Origin: Altererythrobacter sp. B11
GTDB lineage: Bacteria; Pseudomonadota; Alphaproteobacteria; Sphingomonadales; Sphingomonadaceae
DNA: 64,000 nt
Direction: 5' to 3'
Assembly (NCBI RefSeq): GCF_003569745.1
Contig: NZ_AP018498.1
Span: forward strand, 1,277,001 to 1,341,000
A model generated the notes under the pieces. It did no database searches. It was not told where the DNA came from and worked only from the letters and a program-made list of their open reading frames with translations. Shown piece by piece: positions 26,051 to 35,018 of the stretch (its first letter is position 1; each line of letters starts with the position of its first letter). A program made the translations under genes and the position numbers.

Positions 26051-27037
26051 ATGCGTTATTCCAGGATGGCCCCGCGCACGGCGATGACGGGGGCGGTGCT
26101 GGCGGCGCTGGCCGCGGGCATGATGCCATCCGCCGCCGCCGCGCAGGACAGCGACGCGCGGCTGCGCAAGATCGAGGCGGAGATTCGCGCCCTGCAGCGC
26201 AGCGTGTTCCCGGGCGCGGACGGCCGCTATTTCACGCCGGAGGTGACGACCCCGCCGCAAAACCCGCCGGCGCAACCGGTCGGCACGCCCTCCACCACGG
26301 CCGTCACCGACATGCTTGTGCGGCTGGATTCGATCGAGGCGCAGCTGGCCACGCTGACCGCCCGCACCGAAGAGAACACCAACACCATCGCCATGCTGAA
26401 GGAAGAGATGGAGGCGATGAAGCTCGCCCCCTCCGCCAGCGGCGCACTTCCCCCGGTCGGGAGCACCGGCAGCAGCGCGGGCGCCGCGCGCACCGGCGGT
26501 CCGACCGGGATCATCCCCGTGCCCGGCAGCGGGAGCGGCACCGCCGGCCGGGCCCCGGCGCAGGCGAGCGCCGCCACCCCGGCCGCTGCACGGCCGAGCG
26601 CGGAACGGCTGGCGGCGGTGCAGGCGATCGCCAAGCCCGCCACGGACGATCCGGGCGATGACGAATATGTCTATGGCTTCCGCCTGTGGGATGCGAAGTT
26701 CTATCCCGAGGCGGAACAGCAGCTGGCGCTGTTCCTGGAGAAATATCCCAGCCATTCGCGCGTGTCCTATGGCCGCAATTTGCTCGGCCGGGCCTATCTG
26801 GATGATGGCAAGCCGCGCGATGCGGCGCGCTATTTCCTCGACAATTACCAGTCGGACAAGAATGGCGCCCGCGCGGCCGACAGCCTGCTCTACCTGGCCG
26901 AGACGATGATCACGCTGGGCGACACCAGCCGCGCATGCATCGCCCTGGCGGAGTTCGGCGATACCTACCCCGCGCTCGCCACCGGGCGGCTGAAGGACCA
27001 GTATGAGCGCAACCGCGGACGGGTCGACTGCAGCTGA
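26051..27037 (+). CDS. cpoB: CpoB/YbgF, Tol-Pal coordinator
   Basis: This 328-aa protein has a signal peptide ending near AAAAQD (about residue 35). An N-terminal coiled coil (RLRKIEAEIRALQRSVF) is followed by a second helical stretch (DSIEAQLATLTARTEENTNTI, not extended here) and a Pro/Ala linker. The C-terminal TPR domain begins at YVYGFRLWDAKFYPEAEQ. It works in the periplasm, coordinating peptidoglycan synthesis with Tol-Pal constriction. GGAGG lies 10 nt before ATG 26051. Its last 35 nt overlap tilS. Confidence 0.9.
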   Translation: MRYSRMAPRTAMTGAVLAALAAGMMPSAAAAQDSDARLRKIEAEIRALQRSVFPGADGRYFTPEVTTPPQNPPAQPVGTPSTTAVTDMLVRLDSIEAQLATLTARTEENTNTIAMLKEEMEAMKLAPSASGALPPVGSTGSSAGAARTGGPTGIIPVPGSGSGTAGRAPAQASAATPAAARPSAERLAAVQAIAKPATDDPGDDEYVYGFRLWDAKFYPEAEQQLALFLEKYPSHSRVSYGRNLLGRAYLDDGKPRDAARYFLDNYQSDKNGARAADSLLYLAETMITLGDTSRACIALAEFGDTYPALATGRLKDQYERNRGRVDCS

Positions 27038-27983
27038 GGCCTCGCCGGGCGGGGCAACGGCACGCTTTGCCGACGCTCTCGCCCAGCTATGGCCGGGGGA
27101 AGGGCGCATCGGCCTCGCCGTATCGGGCGGGGTGGACAGCCTCGCCCTGCTATTGCTGGCAGAGGCCGCAATTCCTGGCCGCTTCGAAGTCGCCACCGTC
27201 GATCACGGCCTGCGGGCTGAGGCGGCCGGCGAATGCGCCATGGTGGCCCGCCTCTGCGCAGGGCGAGGCATTGCCTGCGCCGTGCTGCCCGTCAGCGTGG
27301 CCTCCGGCAATCTGCAGGCGAGCGCCCGCGCGGCCCGCTATGCGGCGCTGAGTGCCTGGGCGCGGGAGCGGGGACTGGGCGCTCTCGCCACGGCGCATCA
27401 TGCGGATGACCAGGTGGAAACCGTGCTCATGCGCCTCGCACGGGGGAGCGGGGTCGCCGGGCTGGCGGGCATCCGCGCGCGCGGGGTGGTGCCGGGATCG
27501 GACCTGCCGCTGCTGCGCCCGCTGCTGGGCTTCGACCGGGCGGAACTGGAGAGCATCGTGGCCGCCGCGGGGCTCGATCCGGTGCGCGATCCCAGCAATC
27601 TGGACGAGCGGTATGATCGGGTGCGCCTGCGCCGCTGGCTGGCGGAAAACCCGCTGATCGGGGCGGAGGCGGTGCGGGCCAGCGCCGCCCATTGCGCCGA
27701 TGCCGATGCGGCTCTCGTCTGGGCGGCGGAACGCGAATGGGCCGAGCGGGTGGAGCGGGTGGAAGGGGGCTTGCGCTATCGCCCCGCCGCGCCGCGCGCC
27801 GTGGCCCTGCGGATGCTGGAACGCGCCGTGGCGGAGCTGGGGGGCAGTGCGCGCGGCGGCGCGCTGGCGGCGATGCTGTCGGCGCTTGAGCGCGGCGAAA
27901 GCGCCAATGCCGGCGGCGTGCTGGCGCGGGCGGAACGGGGCGTTTGGCTGTTTACTGCCGAACCGCCCCGGCGCGGCACTTAG
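27003..27983 (+). CDS. tilS: tRNA(Ile)-lysidine synthase TilS
   Basis: This 326-aa enzyme converts C34 of tRNA-Ile(CAU) to lysidine using ATP and lysine. The PP-loop SGGVDS lies at 41-46. VATVDHGLR, ATAHHADDQVETVLMRL, RPLLGFDR and DPSNLDERYDRVRLR are conserved catalytic-domain motifs. The C-terminal domain is shorter than in E. coli TilS, as in many alphaproteobacteria. AAGGA lies 5 nt before ATG 27003, inside cpoB. The cpoB-tilS order is common; ftsH often follows but is absent here. Confidence 0.95.
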   Translation: MSATADGSTAAEASPGGATARFADALAQLWPGEGRIGLAVSGGVDSLALLLLAEAAIPGRFEVATVDHGLRAEAAGECAMVARLCAGRGIACAVLPVSVASGNLQASARAARYAALSAWARERGLGALATAHHADDQVETVLMRLARGSGVAGLAGIRARGVVPGSDLPLLRPLLGFDRAELESIVAAAGLDPVRDPSNLDERYDRVRLRRWLAENPLIGAEAVRASAAHCADADAALVWAAEREWAERVERVEGGLRYRPAAPRAVALRMLERAVAELGGSARGGALAAMLSALERGESANAGGVLARAERGVWLFTAEPPRRGT

Positions 27984-28684
27984 CCCGCCAGCGGCGTGCC
28001 GATGCCCGCGTTCACGCCCTTTGTGATGATGACCCGGTCGCCCTTGCTCGCCTCGGCATAGAGGCGCGAGACGAAATCGTCCGGCGCCGACACGCAGCCA
28101 TGGCTGGCATAGCCGTTCTGCACTGTGGAGCCGCCGTGAATGGCGACCCCGTCCCAGGTGAGCCGCATGGTCCAGGGCATCGGGGCGTCGCCGTATTTCT
28201 CGGAGATATTGTGCCGTTCCTTGGTCAGGATCGGAAACGTGCCCAGCGGAGTGGGATGGTCGGGCGTGCCGATCAGCACCGCCGCCGCGCCGATTTCATA
28301 ACCGTCGCGGAAGACGGAGAGCACGCGCGCATCGAGATCGACGGTGATGACCAGCGGCCCCTGCGGCACGCCTTCATCATCCCAATGCCATTCGCCATAT
28401 TTGATCGGGCCGGCTATCGGCAGGATGCGCTTGATGACGAGCGGAGCATCCTCGACCGGCGCAGCGGCAATCGCCTCGGGCGCAGCTTCGGCCGGGGCGG
28501 GGGCTGGCGCGGTGACGCCGTCATCCGCCTGCGCCAGCACATCCTCCGGTTGCAGCCAGGCATCGGGATCGACCGTTTCCGGCTGTGCAGGCGCGCGCCC
28601 GGCCACGATGGCCGAACCGATCAGCGCCACCGCCAGCAGGGTGGGGCCACCGATCCATTTGAGCGCTGCGATCATGGCCCGCAT
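27980..28684 (-). CDS. L,D-transpeptidase (YkuD domain)
   Basis: The 234-aa product has an N-terminal membrane anchor or signal (TLLAVALIGSAIVAG), a Pro/Ala linker and a C-terminal YkuD domain. The catalytic motif is H183-GGSTVQNGYASHGC197VS, with the nucleophile Cys197. It would make 3-3 peptidoglycan crosslinks or attach proteins to the wall in the periplasm. The stop overlaps that of tilS (convergent). A perfect 8-bp inverted repeat sits 6 nt upstream of its start (see the separate entry). Confidence 0.9.
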   Translation of the reverse strand: MRAMIAALKWIGGPTLLAVALIGSAIVAGRAPAQPETVDPDAWLQPEDVLAQADDGVTAPAPAPAEAAPEAIAAAPVEDAPLVIKRILPIAGPIKYGEWHWDDEGVPQGPLVITVDLDARVLSVFRDGYEIGAAAVLIGTPDHPTPLGTFPILTKERHNISEKYGDAPMPWTMRLTWDGVAIHGGSTVQNGYASHGCVSAPDDFVSRLYAEASKGDRVIITKGVNAGIGTPLAG

Positions 28685-28689
28685 GATGC

Positions 28690-28712
28690 GTGGTAAAGGA
28701 TCTGTTTACCAC
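28690..28712. promoter_or_regulatory. 8-bp inverted repeat upstream of the L,D-transpeptidase gene
   Basis: Arms GTGGTAAA and TTTACCAC are separated by 7 nt, just before the start codon. On the plus strand, 28702-28715 reads CTGTTTACCACCGG, which differs by one base from 56717-56730 upstream of the CHASE2-EAL gene. It may be an operator. Confidence 0.5.
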
Positions 28713-28766
28713 CGGCGCTGCGCCTCCCGTCCCGCTGCGAGACGGCGAGGCGTGGGAAGTTAACGA

Positions 28767-31544
28767 TCAGCCGTGGGCGCCGAACTGGTTGGCGATGGTG
28801 GTGGAGATGCGCAGCGAGAGCGCATAGGCACGGTCGATCGGATCGATGAAATCGCGCCGGATCGATTCGTAGCCTTCCGATCCGCGATCCGGGAAGTCGG
28901 TCGGCTCGGACAGATCGAAATCGCCGATCTTCGGAAAATGCGTGGGGAAAGTGCGCCGCAACTGCTTCAGCGCATCCTCGATCCGCAGGGTGAAGACCAT
29001 CTCCAGCACATCCTCGCGCGAGATGTCGTTGGCGCGGCTGAACAGCGGGATGGAGACGGCGCGGATGAACATGTGCTGGAACAGCGCCAGCCGCAGCGCC
29101 TGGCACACGCCGATCGCCCGGCGCACCTGCTCCCGGTCTTCCAGCGGGCTCTCGTTCGGCACCAGCGCCAGCAAGCGGTGCAGCTTCAGCGCATCGACCC
29201 GGAGGCGCGAGGCGAGACGGCGGAACACGCCGATGCGATCATCCTTGATGAGATATTCGGCCAGCGCCCCGCAGGGCCCGGACAAATGGCTTTCCGTGCC
29301 GCGATAGGGGCGACTGGCCCAATAGGCGGAATTGAACAGCTCGCCATAGGCGGCCACCGTCTTCACGCTGGCCAGCGCATTGGCCGCGCGGGCAAGGCGG
29401 AGCAACTGCCGCCCGCGCTCGCTGTCGCGCAGCAGGGCGGCCAGCTCCTCGTAATTGCCGTCCGCCGCCGTGCCGATGCCGGCGATCACATTCACCGGAT
29501 AGCCCAGCTGCTGCATGATCGCATTGTGCGGGATCGCGCGGATCTGCCGCAGGCTCATCTCGCGGTCGGCCGAAAGGTCCGACTGGCGGCGCGATACGCG
29601 GCTGCCCGTGGAATTGAGCATTCCCAGGCCGAAGGCGGTGATCGCCCGGCTGTAGGTGCGACTTTCCAGATGGGCATGCTGGTGATCGCGAATGGCGCGA
29701 TAGAAATCGAGACTCAGATCGGTGCGGCGATAGAAGGGATCGGGCGGCGCATCGGGATCGGTATGGGCGGGGCGCTGCTGCACGATCCGCGTCAGCGTGG
29801 CCAGCGCGAGTTCGGGCGTGGCGAAGAACAGATAGCCGTCGCCGCCCTGGAAGCTCACCTCTGGTTCCAGCCGGATGCCGGCGCGCACGAAGCGGCGCCG
29901 CGCCCAGGGGCTGAGCGGCCAGGCCAGCCGGTCGGCGAAGCTGGTGGGATGCGCGCCGCGCCCCATGCTCTCGCCATGTGTATCGAAGATCAGCGCCGCC
30001 ACATCGGTGAGGCCGTTGGCCTCCATCGCCAGCGCCAGCCGGCCCTGCAGCCGCTCGATCGCCAGGCTGGCGGGGATCTGCCCGACGAACCGCCCAGCGT
30101 CGGAAAAGCCCGTCTGGATCGCCACCCGGCCGCGCCGGCGGGCGTAGGTGCGGTATTCCTCCTCCGCCAGCAGCGCGTCGAGGAAACGGCCGCCGTGTTC
30201 CAGCGCGTTTTCGGTTTCGAACAGGGGGGAGATATCCACCTTGTCCTCCACCCCGAACAGGCGCGCGAAGTAGAGGGCGGCCAGCACGGTTGCCGGCTCC
30301 TCGCACTCCGCGATCAGCATGCGGATCGGCGCATCGGCATCGACATGCTGCAGGATCTGCGCCATGGCCAGGAACTGGCGGATTGCGGTGCTGCTTTCGA
30401 TGGCCAGCGCGGCGAAATTGCTGCGCACCGGCTTCACCTGCTCGATCGCGCGGCGCAAATGGACGATCGCCCCCTTGCTGGACAGGTCGATGGCGCTGTC
30501 CGGGTCGATCCGTCGGCGGATCGCATTGTGCAATTGCTTGGAATTCACCCGGAAGTGAATCCAGCCCATGCCCAGCCCGTCCGCCCGCATGGCAGCGGCC
30601 AGGGTCTTGAGCTGCACCCCGCGTTCCCCGCCGACTTCGCCCGCCTCCTGCTCCAGCGCGGCGATGTGGCGCTTCAGCGACAGCAGCTGGCGCGGATCAT
30701 GCGCGGTCAGGCGGTTCGCGGCGACGGACAGCGCCGCGGGATCGGACAGGTCGGCGGCAAAGTCCTGCGCCCGGTCCGCGGCATAGGCGGCGGCGGGCTG
30801 CAATTCGCGCAGCAGCGGATGGTCCGCGTCGATGGCTTCCAGTGCGGCGACATAGCGCGCCAGCCGCTGAGCCTTTTCGGCCAGGCGAAAGCCCATGGAA
30901 TTGGCCCAGGTAATGTCCGTGCGGCCATCCATGTCATAGCCGACCCAGCTGGCGAAGCGGAACGGCAGCGGGGCGAAGCTGCCCCATTCCTCCGGCCATT
31001 TCTGCTGCGCGGTGGCGACGGCCTGCGCCACGATGCGATCGCGCGCATCCTGCGCATGGGCGATCGCCTTCATCGCTTCGGTATGTTCATAGGCCAGCGT
31101 GATCGGCGGGCGATCGGCGGAGGCGGCGCATACGCCCGCGCCGATGGCATCGTCGCTGCTGGCCGCCTGCGCCACTGCCTCGGTCTGTCCGGGGGAGAGC
31201 AGGAAGGTGGGATGGGCGGTGAACACGGCGTGCAGCTGCGGATGTTCCCAGTGCGCCCGGAAGCGGGCGAAATCCTCGCCTCCCAGTTCCTCCGCCAGCG
31301 CGGCGTCATTTGCGGCGGGCGTCACGGGGGCCACCATCTTTCGCAGCCGCTCGGCCCGCGCCGCCATCGCGTCGCATTCCAGCTCCTCGATCAGCCTCTC
31401 GCAATCCGCCAGCGTCAGCTCCCCGCTTTCCAGCAGGCGCGAAAGATCGAGCGAGAGCTGGAAGACAGGATTGAACAGCGGCGTTTCCGCCGTGCGCTGG
31501 TGGAGGGCCTGCAGCCTCTCGGTGAGCTGGGCGACCGTCTTCAT
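28767..31544 (-). CDS. Diverged phosphoenolpyruvate-carboxylase-family protein
   Basis: This 925-aa protein aligns end to end with PEP carboxylase by motif order, but key positions differ. TAHPTE reads TAHPTF (109-114). The lysine loop (SDSAKDAG in E. coli) reads SDAGRFVG (481-488), with Arg for Lys. FHGRGGTVGRGG reads FDTHGESMGRGA (520-531), losing the first His and Arg but keeping Arg529. PLFET and SRPYRG are recognisable. It is the last gene of the Entner-Doudoroff operon, overlapping eda by 4 nt. The frame is open 219 codons further upstream, but that part is antisense-like reading through eda. It may be an anaplerotic enzyme with changed chemistry or a regulatory pseudoenzyme. Confidence 0.82.
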   Translation of the reverse strand: MKTVAQLTERLQALHQRTAETPLFNPVFQLSLDLSRLLESGELTLADCERLIEELECDAMAARAERLRKMVAPVTPAANDAALAEELGGEDFARFRAHWEHPQLHAVFTAHPTFLLSPGQTEAVAQAASSDDAIGAGVCAASADRPPITLAYEHTEAMKAIAHAQDARDRIVAQAVATAQQKWPEEWGSFAPLPFRFASWVGYDMDGRTDITWANSMGFRLAEKAQRLARYVAALEAIDADHPLLRELQPAAAYAADRAQDFAADLSDPAALSVAANRLTAHDPRQLLSLKRHIAALEQEAGEVGGERGVQLKTLAAAMRADGLGMGWIHFRVNSKQLHNAIRRRIDPDSAIDLSSKGAIVHLRRAIEQVKPVRSNFAALAIESSTAIRQFLAMAQILQHVDADAPIRMLIAECEEPATVLAALYFARLFGVEDKVDISPLFETENALEHGGRFLDALLAEEEYRTYARRRGRVAIQTGFSDAGRFVGQIPASLAIERLQGRLALAMEANGLTDVAALIFDTHGESMGRGAHPTSFADRLAWPLSPWARRRFVRAGIRLEPEVSFQGGDGYLFFATPELALATLTRIVQQRPAHTDPDAPPDPFYRRTDLSLDFYRAIRDHQHAHLESRTYSRAITAFGLGMLNSTGSRVSRRQSDLSADREMSLRQIRAIPHNAIMQQLGYPVNVIAGIGTAADGNYEELAALLRDSERGRQLLRLARAANALASVKTVAAYGELFNSAYWASRPYRGTESHLSGPCGALAEYLIKDDRIGVFRRLASRLRVDALKLHRLLALVPNESPLEDREQVRRAIGVCQALRLALFQHMFIRAVSIPLFSRANDISREDVLEMVFTLRIEDALKQLRRTFPTHFPKIGDFDLSEPTDFPDRGSEGYESIRRDFIDPIDRAYALSLRISTTIANQFGAHG

Positions 31545-32155
31545 GGGCGCAACGCAGCCGCTTCGCGGGCCAGCGCCTCGATCGCCGCCTTGTCCGGCGG
31601 GCCGGCGGGGGAGACCCAGCTGCCGCCCACGCACAGCACCGGTTTCAGCGCCAGCCAGTCCGGCGCATTGGTGGCGGAAACGCCGCCCGTGGGGCAGAAA
31701 CGGCATTGGCCGAAGGGCGCCGCCAGCGCCTTCAACGCCGGAATGCCGCCCGCGGCCATGGCCGGGAAGAACTTGAAATGGGTGAGGCCGAGATCGAGCC
31801 CCCGCATGATGTCGCCCGCATTGGCAATGCCGGGCAGGAAGGGCACGCTCGATTCCACCGCCGCCTTGCCCAGCCGTTCGGTGAGGCCGGGGGAGACGAT
31901 GAATTCGCTGCCCGCGTCCAGTGCGGCGTCCAGCTCGGCCGGATTGGTCACCGTGCCGGCGCCGACGATGGCGCCTTCCACCTGCTTCATCGTGCGGATC
32001 GCATCCAGTGCCGCCGGGGTGCGCAGCGTCACTTCCAGCACGCGCAGCCCGCCCGCCACCAGCGCCTCGGCTAGCGGCAGCGCATGGTCCACGTCTTCCA
32101 CGACCAGCACCGGGATCACCGGTGCGGTCAACATGATCGTTTCGATCGCGCTCAT
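31541..32155 (-). CDS. eda: KDPG/KHG aldolase Eda
   Basis: This 204-aa TIM-barrel aldolase cleaves 2-keto-3-deoxy-6-phosphogluconate to pyruvate and glyceraldehyde-3-phosphate. PVIPVLVVEDVDHALPLAEAL, LEVTLRTPAALDAI with the catalytic Glu, VGAGTVTNP, and THFKFFPA with the Schiff-base Lys are all present. CPTGGVSATNAPDWL matches the phosphate-binding loop. It overlaps glk and the PEPC-like gene by 4 nt on either side, so translation is coupled. Confidence 0.97.
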   Translation of the reverse strand: MSAIETIMLTAPVIPVLVVEDVDHALPLAEALVAGGLRVLEVTLRTPAALDAIRTMKQVEGAIVGAGTVTNPAELDAALDAGSEFIVSPGLTERLGKAAVESSVPFLPGIANAGDIMRGLDLGLTHFKFFPAMAAGGIPALKALAAPFGQCRFCPTGGVSATNAPDWLALKPVLCVGGSWVSPAGPPDKAAIEALAREAAALRP

Positions 32156-33150
32156 ACGGCGAATCCTTTGTGATGCTGGTGGGCAAAGGCAGCCACGGCA
32201 CCGAACAGGCCCGGCTGCGGATGGGTGATGAGCTTCACCGGGATACCGGCCATCATCTGTTCGTACCGCCCCTTGAAGCGGAAGCGGCCGGCGAAGCCCG
32301 ATCGCGGCAGCAGATCGCGCAGGCGATAGCCGAGCCCGCCGGCGATCACCACCGCGCTGGCACCGTGGGCCAGGGCGAAATCGCCCGCCACGCCGCCCAG
32401 CGACTGGCAGAAGCGATCGACCGCCGCGCTGGCCAGCGCATCTTCCCGGTCCAGCCCGCGCTGCCAGATCTGGCGGTCTTCCAATTCGGGCACGGCGCGC
32501 TTCTCCAGCGCGGCCAGCGCCTGATAGATCGGCACGATGCCGGGGCCGGCCACCACTCGCTCCGCCGAGACGCGGCGGTGCTGCTGGCGCAGCCGCGCCA
32601 GGATCAGGTCGTCGATATGGTCCACCGGCGCGAAATCCACATGGCCGCCCTCGGTCGCCTGCACGTGATAGCCGGCGGCGAAGCGGTGGAAATGGGCGAC
32701 CCCAAGGCCTGTGCCGGGGCCGATCACGCTGATCGTGCCGCGCGTGGGCAGCGGCACGTCCGGCCCGGCCAGATGGGTGAACTGATCCGCCGGCGCCTGC
32801 GCCACGGCGTGGGACACGGCTGCGAAATCATTGACCAGCGTGACCTTTTCCAGCCGCAGCTGGTCCTCCAGCGCATCGGTGTGGAGCACCCAGCTGTTGT
32901 TGGTCATGCGGATCGTCTCGCCGGTGATCGGGGCGGCGATGGCGATGGCGGCAATCGGCGGGGGCGGGGTGGTGCAGCGGCGGGCGAATTCCTCCCACGC
33001 GGTTTGCAGGCTGGCGAAATCGCCCGTCTTCAGCGTCACCGGCTCTTCTAGCGTGATTGCGCCGTTAGCGGCGATTTCCGCCAGCGCGAAGCGCGCGTGC
33101 GTGCCGCCGATGTCCAGCGAGACGAGCCTGGTGACGGAGCTTTGCGTCAC
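32152..33150 (-). CDS. glk: Glucokinase
   Basis: This 332-aa ROK-distant bacterial glucokinase (E. coli Glk type) phosphorylates glucose with ATP. The phosphate loop [12 protein letters not shown] is at the N terminus. [18 protein letters not shown] and [11 protein letters not shown] are the substrate-site motifs, and [11 protein letters not shown] is the adenosine motif. It overlaps edd and eda by 4 nt. A kinase in this operon fits uptake of free glucose by a non-PTS route. Confidence 0.95.
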   Translation of the reverse strand: MTQSSVTRLVSLDIGGTHARFALAEIAANGAITLEEPVTLKTGDFASLQTAWEEFARRCTTPPPPIAAIAIAAPITGETIRMTNNSWVLHTDALEDQLRLEKVTLVNDFAAVSHAVAQAPADQFTHLAGPDVPLPTRGTISVIGPGTGLGVAHFHRFAAGYHVQATEGGHVDFAPVDHIDDLILARLRQQHRRVSAERVVAGPGIVPIYQALAALEKRAVPELEDRQIWQRGLDREDALASAAVDRFCQSLGGVAGDFALAHGASAVVIAGGLGYRLRDLLPRSGFAGRFRFKGRYEQMMAGIPVKLITHPQPGLFGAVAAFAHQHHKGFAV

Positions 33151-34976
33151 AAGCCGGCCATCGCAAGCATGGCCGAGCCACCCTTCTCCGCCTCATCCGC
33201 ATTGGCGCGGAACATGGCGAACAGCTCACGCCCCATGCCCTGCGCCGCCGGCGGCGGGGTGGCGGGCTCGCGCGCGGCGAGGTCGGCCGTGGTGGACAGG
33301 GTGCCGTCCACCGCGGAAAGGCGCACCACGTCGCCATCGCGCAGATAGGCCAACGGGCCCCAATTGCCGCTCATATCCCCCAGCGCTTCCGGGCTCGCGT
33401 GGATGGCGGCGGGCACCTTGCCGCTGGCACCGGACATGCGCCCGTCGGTGACGAGCGCGACCTTGTAGCCACGATCCTGCAGCACGCCCAGCGGCGGGGT
33501 CAGCTTGTGCAGTTCGGGCATGCCGTTGGCGCGCGGCCCCTGGAAGCGGACGACCACCACCACATCGCGGTCCAGCTCCCCGGCGGCGAAGGCCTTGGCC
33601 ACCTGCACCTGATCGTCGAACACGCGGCAGGGCGCCTCGATCTCCCAGCGTTCGGGGTCCACCGCGCTGGTCTTGAAGCAGGCGCGGCCGAGATTGCCCT
33701 GCACCAGCCGCATGCCGCCATCGGCCTGGAACGGATTGGCGGCGGGGCGCAGCATCGCTTCGTCCCCCGAAGGGCCGGCCTCGCGCCAGGCGAGGTTCTC
33801 ACCGTCCAGCCAGGGCTCGCTGCCGTAGGCCGTGAGGTCGTCCGCCGCCACGGTCACGATGTCGCGATGGGCAAGGCCCGCATCCAGCAGTTCGCGGATC
33901 ACGAAGCCCATGCCGCCGGCGGCGTGGAAATGGTTCACGTCTCCCGCGCCATTGGGATAGACGCGGCTCAGCAGCGGCACGGCATGGCTCAGCTCGGCCA
34001 GATCCGCCCAGTCGATCTGCACGCCGGCAGCGCGCGCAAAGGCGGGGATATGGATCGCGTGATTGGTCGATCCGCCGGTGGCCAGCAGGCCCACGGCGGC
34101 GTTGACCACCGCCTTTTCATCCACGCATTGCGCCAGCGGGCGATAATCGTCCCCCTCGCGCGTGATCGCGGCCAGCCGGTGGACTGCGGCGCGGGTCAGC
34201 GCCTGGCGCAGCGGCGTGCCGGGCTGGATGAAGGCCGCGCCGGGGAGGTGCAGACCCATCATCTCCATCATCATCTGGTTGGAATTGGCCGTGCCGTAGA
34301 AGGTGCAGGTGCCGGCGGAATGATAGCTGCGGCTCTCGCTCTCCAGCAGTTCCGCGCGCGTCGCCTTGCCTTCGGCATAGAGCTGGCGGACCTTCTGCTT
34401 TTCCTTGTTGGCGATGCCGCTGGGCATGGGGCCACTCGGCACGAAGATGGTCGGCAACCAGCCGAAGCGCAGGCCGCCGATCAGCAGGCCGGGCACGATC
34501 TTGTCGCAAATGCCCAGCATGGCAACGCTGTCATACATGGCATGACTTAAACCGACCGAGGCTGCCAAAGCGATCACGTCGCGGCTGAACAGCGACAGCT
34601 CCATGCCGTCCGCCCCCTGCGTCACCCCGTCGCACATGGCGGGGGTGGCGCCGGCCACCTGCGCGGTGGCGCCCACTTCGCGGGCAAAGACCTTCATCTG
34701 CGGCGGATAGGCGCCATAGGGCTGATGGGCTGAGATCGTGTCGTTATAGGCGCTGATGATGCCGATGTTCGGCCCGCGCCGGGTGGCGATGCTGTCCTTG
34801 TCCTCCCCGGCGGCAGCAAAGCCGTGGGCGAGGTTGGAGCAGGGCAGCGCGACATTGCGGTCGCGGTGCCGGTCGCCCTCGATCGCCATCAGCTCCAGAT
34901 AGGCCGCGCGGCTCTTGCGCGAACGGTCGATGACGCGATCGGTCACCCGTTCGATGGCGGGGTGGAGCCGGGTCAT
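33147..34976 (-). CDS. edd: Phosphogluconate dehydratase Edd
   Basis: This 609-aa [4Fe-4S] dehydratase (IlvD/Edd family) turns 6-phosphogluconate into KDPG. Cluster cysteines lie in [18 protein letters not shown] and [31 protein letters not shown] and [18 protein letters not shown] are conserved C-terminal motifs. ATG 34976 is preferred to GTG 34982 because GGAAGGAAG lies at the better distance. The gene is 42 nt downstream of zwf; no pgl lies between. Confidence 0.97.
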   Translation of the reverse strand: MTRLHPAIERVTDRVIDRSRKSRAAYLELMAIEGDRHRDRNVALPCSNLAHGFAAAGEDKDSIATRRGPNIGIISAYNDTISAHQPYGAYPPQMKVFAREVGATAQVAGATPAMCDGVTQGADGMELSLFSRDVIALAASVGLSHAMYDSVAMLGICDKIVPGLLIGGLRFGWLPTIFVPSGPMPSGIANKEKQKVRQLYAEGKATRAELLESESRSYHSAGTCTFYGTANSNQMMMEMMGLHLPGAAFIQPGTPLRQALTRAAVHRLAAITREGDDYRPLAQCVDEKAVVNAAVGLLATGGSTNHAIHIPAFARAAGVQIDWADLAELSHAVPLLSRVYPNGAGDVNHFHAAGGMGFVIRELLDAGLAHRDIVTVAADDLTAYGSEPWLDGENLAWREAGPSGDEAMLRPAANPFQADGGMRLVQGNLGRACFKTSAVDPERWEIEAPCRVFDDQVQVAKAFAAGELDRDVVVVVRFQGPRANGMPELHKLTPPLGVLQDRGYKVALVTDGRMSGASGKVPAAIHASPEALGDMSGNWGPLAYLRDGDVVRLSAVDGTLSTTADLAAREPATPPPAAQGMGRELFAMFRANADEAEKGGSAMLAMAGL

Positions 34977-35018
34977 GTGCACTTCCTTCCATTGCGCCTC
35001 GTGGGGGAGGCGAAAAAC

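Noticed and set aside
28773-32228. Very long plus-strand open frame (over 1100 codons)
   Set aside because: It runs antisense to the PEPC-like, eda and glk genes. High GC makes stop codons rare on the opposite strand, and its translation is His/Arg-rich with no recognisable domain.
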